A DNA stretch of 64,000 nucleotides, taken from Holophagaceae bacterium (GTDB taxonomy: Bacteria; Acidobacteriota; Holophagae; Holophagales; Holophagaceae). Under the pieces are notes generated by a model, which did not search any database, was not told the origin of the DNA, and worked only from the letters and a program-made list of their open reading frames with translations. The translations under genes and the position numbers were made by a program. This document shows, one piece after another, positions 1 to 8,922 of this stretch. The first letter of the stretch is position 1. Each line of letters opens with the position of its first letter. The stretch lies in the NCBI GenBank assembly GCA_016710635.1, contig JADJVL010000007.1, positions 124,001 through 188,000 of the forward strand, in the 5' to 3' direction.

Positions 1-1
1 A

Positions 2-157
2 TTGTATCCATCTTTTAATATCTATTTTATTCGCCGCCTCGTGGGCATGGACTGCCTCGAACTCGCGCCCCACTACGATCCCACCGGCGTCTCCGCCATC
101 GTCATGGCGAAGACGCTGCGGGAGATGATCATCCTGGCGAGCCAGCGGAGGCGCTGA
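2..157 (+). CDS. C-terminal end of a ureohydrolase (agmatinase/arginase family), cut by the window edge
   Basis: The frame is open from the window edge and stops with TGA at 155-157. The readable peptide contains GMDCLELAPHYDPTGVSA, which matches the conserved end of the agmatinase/arginase fold (usually a G-D-V-V-E-x-x-P-x-Y-D-x-x-G-I pattern). These metalloenzymes hydrolyse agmatine or related guanidino compounds to urea and an amine. The metal-binding residues would lie upstream, outside the window. Bases 1-31 are conspicuously AT-rich compared with the rest, so the first ten codons look foreign to the gene; I cannot tell whether this is biology or a sequence artefact. Confidence 0.55.
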   Translation: MYPSFNIYFIRRLVGMDCLELAPHYDPTGVSAIVMAKTLREMIILASQRRR

Positions 158-186
158 GAATCAGGCGCGGGACATTTTCCGGAGTT

Positions 187-2136
187 CTACCGTTCCGTCA
201 GCAGGGTCACGGGCAGTGAGGATGTGGCCGAACTGACGGATTCGGGTTGCATGGCTAGCCAGAACCTACCAGCGGTTGAGACTCCGCCCCAAGCGTCGGC
301 GGGGTAAATAGGGAGGTCCTGTTCCTGCCAGTGGCTACCGCCACCGAGGATGAGCCTGCTCGGAGTTGGCTGGAACGGATAGGCGATCAACATGATCCGG
401 TTGTTCATCGAGTCGAAGAAGGATCGGAAGTAGGCCAAACCCGACGCGGCGGGAGCCCAGAGGACCTGCTCCGGTTGCCAGACTCCAGAAAGCCGGTGGT
501 TATAGACCACGGACCAGCCGGGAGGGCTTGCTTCGTTGAACTTCAGGCTGACTGAATGGATCTCGCTGCCTTTGTAAAAGAGCTTATCGAACAGGATTCC
601 CTTGGGCATGTGCTCCGTAGTCCAATTCCCGCCAGAGGGCCTCGATGCGTGGACGGCGCCACCGTAAGGCGAGGACCATCCCAGGAGATGGAGCACACCC
701 GCCTGATCCGCCGTCAGGGATGCCTCGGTGAGCCTACTCCCATCGGATCCGGGCAAATTCGAGAAGGCGATGGATGGTCCATCCAGGGTGACGAGGTATT
801 GGAGCGCCTCCCTATCCAGGGAGCTCCCAAGGCGGACGATCCCGCTGAACTGATTGGGTCCCGTACAGACCATGGAATCGAAGGCATCGAAATTGTTGAT
901 GATCTGCGTGACGACCGTGCTGTTTTCAACCTGAGCATGGATGAGCGCGTGGGCCGTATCCCGCAAAGCTCCGAACACATGCGGCGTGCCCGATGGATCC
1001 ACCCGCAGCAACAGCTTTTCGTTCACGAAGACGGGAAGGACGTAAGCCGTCTGTCCGGAGGCATCCTGGTGATGGAGGGTCTTGGTGTAGTCCTCGTGGA
1101 CCTGGACCCACCACAGGGACCCGTCCGGCGCGCGGTCCATGGACAGCGCCTTGCCGGTCGTGATGCGCGTCTGATCCATTGGAAACAGGGTGGGAACCAC
1201 AGGCGGCACGTGGAGGTATGGGACCGAATCCACGTTGAAAATTGTGGCGGGGCCGCTGACTGAGATGACGCGGTACTCCGTCTGCAGCGCGGGCGGGGGC
1301 GAAAGGCGCAGCCCGCGGGCTCCCGGGGGCAGGGTGGCGATGATGCCTGCCTGGCTGCGGGGATCCTCGGCAAGGATCTGTTGCGACACAGCGGCCTGGC
1401 TTTCCGGATTCCATGAGAGATCCAGCGCCGGGCCCGACTGGGTCGCGGTCAGGGATGTCGCGCGCTTCAGGCCCACGCCCACCGACCCCACATAGCTCGA
1501 AGAGCGATGACCATCGGCCGCGACGAGCGAGATCCTGTAGTCGTAGTAGGTCCCGTCCAGGACCGGGAGGTCGGTATATTCGCGGGCCTCCAGGGGCAAC
1601 TCGACGAGGCTGGACCATTCGCCGGCCTGGGATGGTCGCCTTTCCAACAGGGCCTTCGTCGCGACCACGCTGTTGTGGGACCAGCTGAGGGAGACGGGCT
1701 TGTAGCTCACGATGGAAGAGGAGGCCTTGAAGTTCTGGGCCGTCCTCACTGGCCATAAGGCGCTGGTTTCCACCCAGGGAGAGGCAGAGACGCCGTTCGC
1801 CGCCTTCAGTCGGAAATCGAAAGCCGTGAGCTCGGGCGGAGCCTGTGAATAGGTAAGCCGGCCGCCGATGGTCCCGGCCGGAAGCTTGGACTCGTGCAGG
1901 CTCTGGAAGGTCGCGCCATTGGTCCGGCCCTCAAGGAACAGTCCATCGTAGGGGGGGGTGGGCGGCGTCCAAGCTAGATCGATAAAATTGCCGGGTTCAT
2001 CCACGGTGGCCGTGAAGGCTGTGGGGGACTTGGGTGCCAGGCTGGCGGAGGAGCCTCCATTTCCCCCTCCGCCGCAACCGACGAAAAGGAGCAGCATGGC
2101 TGGCGGGAGGGTGGCGCAGGTTCGACGGACTGTCAT
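187..2136 (-). CDS. Secreted lipoprotein with fibronectin type III-like repeats
   Basis: A 649-residue protein. The N-terminus has basic residues, a hydrophobic stretch (about residues 9-20) and a lipobox-like LLLFVGC followed by a glycine run, so it is probably a lipoprotein with acylated Cys21. Residues about 37-310 hold three beta-sandwich repeats of FN3 type (for example DLAWTPP, SLSWSH, DLSWNP at equivalent positions). The remaining 340 residues look like a repetitive beta-rich (propeller-like) domain with no motif I recognise. Proteins like this usually sit on the cell surface and bind partners or polymers; the ligand is unknown. It stands alone: the upstream gene is 260 bp away. Confidence 0.7.
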   Translation of the reverse strand: MTVRRTCATLPPAMLLLFVGCGGGGNGGSSASLAPKSPTAFTATVDEPGNFIDLAWTPPTPPYDGLFLEGRTNGATFQSLHESKLPAGTIGGRLTYSQAPPELTAFDFRLKAANGVSASPWVETSALWPVRTAQNFKASSSIVSYKPVSLSWSHNSVVATKALLERRPSQAGEWSSLVELPLEAREYTDLPVLDGTYYDYRISLVAADGHRSSSYVGSVGVGLKRATSLTATQSGPALDLSWNPESQAAVSQQILAEDPRSQAGIIATLPPGARGLRLSPPPALQTEYRVISVSGPATIFNVDSVPYLHVPPVVPTLFPMDQTRITTGKALSMDRAPDGSLWWVQVHEDYTKTLHHQDASGQTAYVLPVFVNEKLLLRVDPSGTPHVFGALRDTAHALIHAQVENSTVVTQIINNFDAFDSMVCTGPNQFSGIVRLGSSLDREALQYLVTLDGPSIAFSNLPGSDGSRLTEASLTADQAGVLHLLGWSSPYGGAVHASRPSGGNWTTEHMPKGILFDKLFYKGSEIHSVSLKFNEASPPGWSVVYNHRLSGVWQPEQVLWAPAASGLAYFRSFFDSMNNRIMLIAYPFQPTPSRLILGGGSHWQEQDLPIYPADAWGGVSTAGRFWLAMQPESVSSATSSLPVTLLTER

Positions 2137-2395
2137 GAAAGGGCCTTCGGATAAACCTATGAAGTGATTCGGCGTCGCATTCCGGCCTCAACGGAGGCCA
2201 TGAGTGGCCCATCCGGGCTTCGGGCTCGTACTACAAGATTACCCGGACCTCTGTGGATTCCGTTTTCCGCGAGACCGGTGCGTTGAGGGGTTGTGCTGGG
2301 GAACACTCTCCTCAGCGATCACCTCGCCTGCCCTCAGCCAAAGCGACCAAACCCGCGCCAGGGCCAGGGAATGACGGGGGCCCTGAGACCCGAAA

Positions 2396-3232
2396 TCATC
2401 TCGGCAGTCCCTCGCACCCCGCCATCGCGGCGACGAGGAAGGCCATGGCCTCGTCCCGGGATTGACCGCCCGCCGCGGCCAGCTCCGATGCCGTCAGCAC
2501 GGCCCCGGTCCAGCCTTCCCGGTGCCAGTGCCCAAGGGGCAGATCGGGGAAGGTTTTTCCCTCCGGATAGGGCCACGGCGTGACATAGAAGTAGGGCTCG
2601 TCATAGCTGCCGTCGCCGGGGCTCAGTCCGGCGCCGATGGAGCGGGCCTGCTCCGGCTCCGCGCCTTCCCCCAGGCTGAACAGCACCGCCAGATCGAAGT
2701 GGTGGGGCCAGCAGCGCAGGGGCGACGCGTCCGCGCGGCCCGCCGCCAGGGCGGCGAGGATGTCCGCGGCGGCCTGATACCACGCGGACAGCGCCTGCAG
2801 GGGCTCGGAGGATTCGGCGGAGTAGGGCGCGTCCTGGGCCGCCAGATGCCCGGGCAGGTCGTAGGGCATCGCCGCGCTCAAGGCTGAGGTGTCCACACCG
2901 GATCCGCCCAGGCGGACCCTCACCCATTTCAGCGCCTCAGCCTGGGTGCGGCCGTTGAGGGGCAGGCGGCCGGAAAGGCCGCCCCGGGCATCGCGCACCT
3001 CCAGGGCCAGGTCCGCCAGGCCCAGGCCCACCCTGGCGCCGCCGGGGAGGGGCTCGCCCAGGAGGACGCCGTCCTTCCAGGTCAGGGCCATCTGGCTGTC
3101 GTCGGGGCGCTTCGGGAGGAGGGACTGGCCCGCGCAGGCCGCCAGCTGCACCGCCCGGTGGAGTTCCAGGCGGGCCTGCCGCAGCGCGTCGGCGGAAACC
3201 GAACCAAGGGACTGCCAGGGATCGGTGAGCAT
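2396..3232 (-). CDS. Conserved hypothetical protein
   Basis: A 278-residue soluble-looking protein without signal peptide or membrane segment. I chose ATG at 3232 because GGAGG lies five bases upstream; a GTG two codons earlier is also in frame. The C-terminal half has a dense block of motifs (CWPHHFDLAVL, SIGAGLSPGDG, EPYFYVTPWPYP, LGHWHREGW) rich in His, Trp and Tyr, which is the sort of pattern seen in a conserved family, but I cannot name it. It diverges from the Rieske-flavodoxin gene at 3315, so the 80-bp gap probably holds both promoters. Confidence 0.6.
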   Translation of the reverse strand: MLTDPWQSLGSVSADALRQARLELHRAVQLAACAGQSLLPKRPDDSQMALTWKDGVLLGEPLPGGARVGLGLADLALEVRDARGGLSGRLPLNGRTQAEALKWVRVRLGGSGVDTSALSAAMPYDLPGHLAAQDAPYSAESSEPLQALSAWYQAAADILAALAAGRADASPLRCWPHHFDLAVLFSLGEGAEPEQARSIGAGLSPGDGSYDEPYFYVTPWPYPEGKTFPDLPLGHWHREGWTGAVLTASELAAAGGQSRDEAMAFLVAAMAGCEGLPR

Positions 3233-3314
3233 GGCCACCTCCGGGAGTGTCTTGTCGCGTCACAGGCTTCGACGCACTATCAACTCAGTCCGGTGACCCT
3301 GCCAAGGAGAAAGC

Positions 3315-4406
3315 ATGGGCGAGCCCCAATGGCATGACCTCGGACCGCTGGAGGATTTCACCGGGAAGGCCCTCCAGACGGTGAAAGCCGGACGGACGCC
3401 CCTGGCCCTGTCCTGGGTGGACGGAAGCTTCGGCGCCATCTCCGCGGTGTGCAACCACGCCGGCGGGCCCCTCGGGGAGGGCCGGCTGGACGGCGAATAC
3501 GTGGTCTGTCCCTGGCACAACTGGAAGTTCCACGCCCGCACGGGGTGCGGTGAACCAGGCTTCGAGGAGGACGCGGTGCCCGCCTATCCCGTGAAGGTGG
3601 AGGAGGGCCGCGTCTGGGTGGACCTGGGCTCCGGCACGCCGCGGTCGCGGAAACCCCACCCGCCCCATCCCCTGGCCCGGCCCGTGGTCCGGGAGCCCGG
3701 CCCCCTCCGGGTCGTGGGTCTCTCCACCACGGTGATGGACAAGGCGAACCCGCGCTTCTCCACCTCCGACGCCCTGCTGGAGACGGCCCTGGAACATGCG
3801 AAGGCCCTGGGGGCCGAGACCCGGCTCATCAAGCTCAACGACCTCGCCTTCCGGGCCTGCGAGGGCTACTACTCCAAGAGCGCCCGGGCCTGCACCTGGC
3901 CCTGCTCCATCACCCAGATGGACGACCAGGACCAGATGGACCAGGTCTACGAGGCCCTGGTGCACTGGGGCGACGTGATCCTCCTCTCCACGCCCATCCG
4001 CTGGGGGGCCGCCAGCTCGCTGTACTACCGCATGGCCGAGCGCATGAACTGCATCCAGAACCAGACCACCATTGCCGACAAGGTGCTCATCCGCAACAAG
4101 GTGGCGGCCTTCATCATCACCGGCGGCCAGGACAACATCCAGGCGGTGGCGGGCCAGCTGCTGGGCTTCTTCGGGGAGCTCGGCATCCTCTTCCCCCAGT
4201 TCCCCTACATCGCCCACAGCCGCGGCTGGACCGCCGAGGACATGGAGAACAACGTGACCTTCGTGAAGGGCGACGTGGAGCTGCACCAGGGTGCACGGGA
4301 ACTCGTGGGCCGCGCCCTGGCCCTGGCCCGGCACTTCGTGGAGGAGGCGCCGACACCGGAGCGGATCTTCCGGGGCGGGCGGAAGGCGCACCACATGGTG
4401 CCGTAG
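3315..4406 (+). CDS. Rieske [2Fe-2S] domain fused to an NADPH-dependent FMN reductase/flavodoxin-like domain
   Basis: A 363-residue protein with AAGGAG just upstream of ATG. Residues 1-105 form a Rieske ferredoxin: Cys46-x-His48 and Cys65-x-x-His68 supply the four cluster ligands (CNHAGGPLG, CPWHNWKF). Residues about 125-345 resemble the flavodoxin-fold NAD(P)H-dependent FMN reductase family (GLSTTVMDKANPRFSTSD start, later LLSTPIRWGAASSLYYRMAE). Electrons could pass between flavin and the iron-sulfur cluster inside one chain. The usual Rieske dioxygenase partner subunits are not nearby, so it may act alone as a small oxidoreductase. The substrate is not visible from sequence. Confidence 0.8.
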   Translation: MGEPQWHDLGPLEDFTGKALQTVKAGRTPLALSWVDGSFGAISAVCNHAGGPLGEGRLDGEYVVCPWHNWKFHARTGCGEPGFEEDAVPAYPVKVEEGRVWVDLGSGTPRSRKPHPPHPLARPVVREPGPLRVVGLSTTVMDKANPRFSTSDALLETALEHAKALGAETRLIKLNDLAFRACEGYYSKSARACTWPCSITQMDDQDQMDQVYEALVHWGDVILLSTPIRWGAASSLYYRMAERMNCIQNQTTIADKVLIRNKVAAFIITGGQDNIQAVAGQLLGFFGELGILFPQFPYIAHSRGWTAEDMENNVTFVKGDVELHQGARELVGRALALARHFVEEAPTPERIFRGGRKAHHMVP

Positions 4407-4419
4407 GGGGCCTGATCCA

Positions 4420-4797
4420 TGGATCCAACGCCGGATCCGCAAGTTCCTGCATGCGCTCGTGGCCGACCTTGGCGAGCCAGAGCTTGATGGGTTCCGCTTT
4501 GGGGGAGGGGATGGACTGGACGAGGCGGAGGAGGGTTTGGGCGGTGGCCACGTCCGTGAGGCGCTGCTTGCCATCCGGGGCCGTCATCTTCAACTGGTGA
4601 CAATTTGTCACCAGTTCACTGCCCTCAGCATTTAGACGGGACTTGAGCTTGTTCCAATACTTCCGGGCCGTCTGGAAGTCCGGTTGGTCCGTGAGTACCT
4701 GGACGATATCCACCACTGAGAACCACCAGATCTCCGAGGTCTCGTCGTAGACGCGGCGGATGGCGTGGTCCTCGAAGTTGGCTGGGAGTTGCGGCAC
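4420..4797 (-). pseudogene. Truncated BRO-N/phage antirepressor-like protein
   Basis: A GTG start at 4797 has AGGAAGG upstream. The first 125 codons match the N-terminal BRO-type domain of phage antirepressor and DinD-like proteins: AIRRVYDE, EIWWFSVVDIVQVLTD, ARKYWNKLKSRL, VTNCHQLK, TDVATAQTLLRLVQSIPSPK, KLWLAKVGHERMQE. Homology stops at about 4420 where the family usually continues for another 100 or more residues; the frame then runs antisense into the Rieske-flavodoxin gene. I read it as a remnant of a mobile or phage gene whose 3' part was lost. Confidence 0.7.
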
Positions 4798-5057
4798 GGG
4801 GACCTTCCTATGGGCTGAAATGGTGGGCCAAGGGAAGAAGGATAGATTCAAGGTCCCTGGAAGCGACCGAGGCCAAGCCAAGCCTGCATGGGAAGCGACC
4901 GGTGATGCTTCGACCGATGAAGGAGATTTGGAACAGCCGCCGACGGTTCACGTCGGGGGCACGAACCGCTGCCCGACCACTCAGCCCCTGGGTGCCACAC
5001 GCCCGTGCCAGCTCCGGGAGGTGGCATTCCTGCCCGCGTCGCCATGGTCCGGCCGGT

Positions 5058-5339
5058 CTAGCCCTCCTTGACCTCGATCTCCCGCAGGTCCTTCCCCGGC
5101 TTGAACCGGATGCTGCGCCCCTTTGGGATCTGTACACTGTCGCCGGTCTTGATGTTCCGGCCCATGCCCCGTTTCCGGGGCCGGGGCTCGAAGACGCCGA
5201 AACCGCGGATCTCGATGCGGTGGCCGTCGAGGAGAGCCTGCTTCATGCGCTCGGTGATGAGGTCCACCACGTCCAGGGCCAGGGCGCGGGAACACGGATG
5301 CACCTGCATCAGGGCGTTGGCGATGTCGATCTTGATCAT
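5058..5339 (-). CDS. HU/IHF family DNA-binding protein
   Basis: A 93-residue nucleoid protein of the bacterial histone-like family. It shows the typical N-terminal helix pair, then RIEIRGFGVFEPRPRKRGMGRN, the beta-arm region that inserts into the DNA minor groove, and the closing RSIRFKPGKDLRE. The arm sequence is closer to IHF beta-type proteins than to E. coli HU, but the two cannot be separated reliably by eye. It lies 30 bp downstream of pilT on the same strand, so read-through from pilT is possible. Confidence 0.9.
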   Translation of the reverse strand: MIKIDIANALMQVHPCSRALALDVVDLITERMKQALLDGHRIEIRGFGVFEPRPRKRGMGRNIKTGDSVQIPKGRSIRFKPGKDLREIEVKEG

Positions 5340-5369
5340 GGGCGCCTCCGGGAAGGGGCAGAAACAGCG

Positions 5370-6617
5370 TCAGTGGCGGGCGAGACCGATCTTGAAATCG
5401 CCGGAGGGCGCGGCGGGGGCGGCGGGCGCGGCGGGGGCCGCGGGGGCGGAAGGCGGAGGTGGCGGCGGGCCGCCGGATTCGCGGCCGGCGCCCTGGCTGA
5501 TGCCCATGCTGCGGTCCATGTTGCTGCGGGCCATGTCGGCGGTGCCCATGACGCCTTCCAGCCGGAGCTTGAACTCGCCCACGTTGGTGGCGCGCTTGAG
5601 GGCCTCCTCCTCGGTGATCAGGCCCTCCTTGAGGAGGAAGAAGAGGCTCTGGTCGAAGGTCTGCATGCCGTACTGGCTGGTGCCGGACTGGATGACGTCC
5701 CGCAGGCCCTTGGTGCGTTCCTTGTCCTCGATGCAGGTCCGCACCGTCTCCGTGGCGACGAGCACCTCCACGGCGGGGACTCGGCCCTGGCCGTCGGCCC
5801 GGGGCACCAGGCGCTGGGAGATGATGCCCTTGAGGACGGCGCTGAGCTGCAGGCGGATCTGCTTCTGGTGGTGGGGCGGGAACACGGAGATGACGCGGTT
5901 GATGGTTTCGGTGGCGTCCAGGGTGTGCAGGGTGGAGAAGACCAGGTGGCCGGTCTCCGCCGCGTGGATGGCGGTCTCGATGGTTTCGAAGTCGCGCATC
6001 TCACCCACGAGGATGACGTCGGGGTCCTGGCGGAGGGCGGCGCGGAGGGCCATGGCGAAGGAGGAGCAGTCGGCGCCCACTTCGCGCTGGTTGATGATGC
6101 TCTGGTTGTCCCGGTGCAGGTACTCGATGGGATCCTCGATGGTGAGGATGTGCTCGATGCGGGTGGCGTTGATGAGGTCGATCATGGCCGCGAGCGTCGT
6201 GGACTTGCCCGAGCCCGTGGTGCCCGTCACCAGCACCATGCCGCGCTGCTCCTCGCAGATCTTGGCGAGCACCCGGGGCAGCATGAGGTCCTCGATGCTG
6301 TAGATGCGCCGGGGGATGACGCGCAGCACCATGCCGACGGTGCCGCGCTGGTTGAAGATGTTGCAGCGGAAGCGGCCCAGGGCCGGGACCGAATAGGCGA
6401 GGTCGGCGTCCAGCTGCTCCTTGAACTTCGCCTTCTGCCGGTCCGTCGCCATGATGCTGTAGGCCATGGCGATGGTGTCCTCCTGCACCAGCCGCTTGAA
6501 CTGGGTCAGGGGCGTGAGGCGGCCCTTGATGCGGGCGATGGGATAGTTCCCGACCTTGAGGTGCAGGTCGGAAGCACCCAGCTCGCAGGTGGTGGTGAGC
6601 AGTTCGTTGATATGCAT
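5370..6617 (-). CDS. pilT: Type IV pilus retraction ATPase (PilT family)
   Basis: A 415-residue secretion-type hexameric ATPase that depolymerises the pilus during twitching. Walker A is GTTGSGKST (residues 132-140), the Asp box includes LTIEDPIEY (about 159-167), Walker B is DPDVILVGEMRD (199-209) and the His box is ETGHLVFSTLHT. The start SELGASDLHL-type motif is present as CELGASDLHLKVG near residue 11. The extra C-terminal tail of about 50 residues is Pro/Ala-rich (repeats of PAA) and ends DFKIGLARH; this low-complexity tail is unusual for PilT. PilU cannot be fully excluded. No other pilus genes are in the window. Confidence 0.9.
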   Translation of the reverse strand: MHINELLTTTCELGASDLHLKVGNYPIARIKGRLTPLTQFKRLVQEDTIAMAYSIMATDRQKAKFKEQLDADLAYSVPALGRFRCNIFNQRGTVGMVLRVIPRRIYSIEDLMLPRVLAKICEEQRGMVLVTGTTGSGKSTTLAAMIDLINATRIEHILTIEDPIEYLHRDNQSIINQREVGADCSSFAMALRAALRQDPDVILVGEMRDFETIETAIHAAETGHLVFSTLHTLDATETINRVISVFPPHHQKQIRLQLSAVLKGIISQRLVPRADGQGRVPAVEVLVATETVRTCIEDKERTKGLRDVIQSGTSQYGMQTFDQSLFFLLKEGLITEEEALKRATNVGEFKLRLEGVMGTADMARSNMDRSMGISQGAGRESGGPPPPPPSAPAAPAAPAAPAAPSGDFKIGLARH

Positions 6618-6715
6618 GGGGTCTCCCGGGAGCCGGGCGGAAGTTGAGGGTGCCCATCATCTTAGACCGCAAGTCGCGGAAGGGAAGGGGAAGGGGGGGA
6701 GAACGGTAATTCACC

Positions 6716-6744
6716 TTCGCGAATGACGGCGGCCCTGGTAAAAT
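6716..6744 (+). promoter_or_regulatory. Likely sigma-70-type promoter of typA
   Basis: TTCGCG (6716-6721) and TAAAAT (6739-6744) are separated by exactly 17 bases, about 85 bases before the typA start. The -35 box is weak, but TAAAAT is a good -10 in an otherwise very GC-rich region. Confidence 0.5.
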
Positions 6745-6829
6745 CAAAGGTTCTGCCGGAAGTGGGGCCAAGCGAGTCCTTCCCTCCGTCGGCCCGCTTT
6801 CGAGTCGTCCCATGCAGCCTGAGGCCCCC

Positions 6830-8656
<1,827 letters not shown>

Positions 8657-8673
8657 CCCTGGACCCGCGAGCA

Positions 8674-8704
8674 CGCCCGGCCCATCCCGTGGGCCGGGCG
8701 TTTT
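8674..8704 (+). terminator. Rho-independent terminator after typA
   Basis: An 11-bp perfect stem (CGCCCGGCCCA / TGGGCCGGGCG) with a five-base loop is followed by TTTT at 8701-8704, 18 bases after the typA stop codon. Confidence 0.85.
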
Positions 8705-8922
8705 CGCGTCTGCGGGTGGCGGGAAGGCAGCCGGGCAACGCAGGCCGGGGCTCGCAATCGGGTCCCCAGGCGCTGCTTGGCCCCGGGAATCGCCCTTCCG
8801 GCGCTCCGGAGGCTTGACGGAGGCCGGGGCGGCTCCCACCTTGTGCCCTACTTCACAGGATTCCTCCGTGCGTCCGGCCCGCCGTGGCCGGGGACTGTCC
8901 ACGGATCCGAAGGGGGGCCGCC

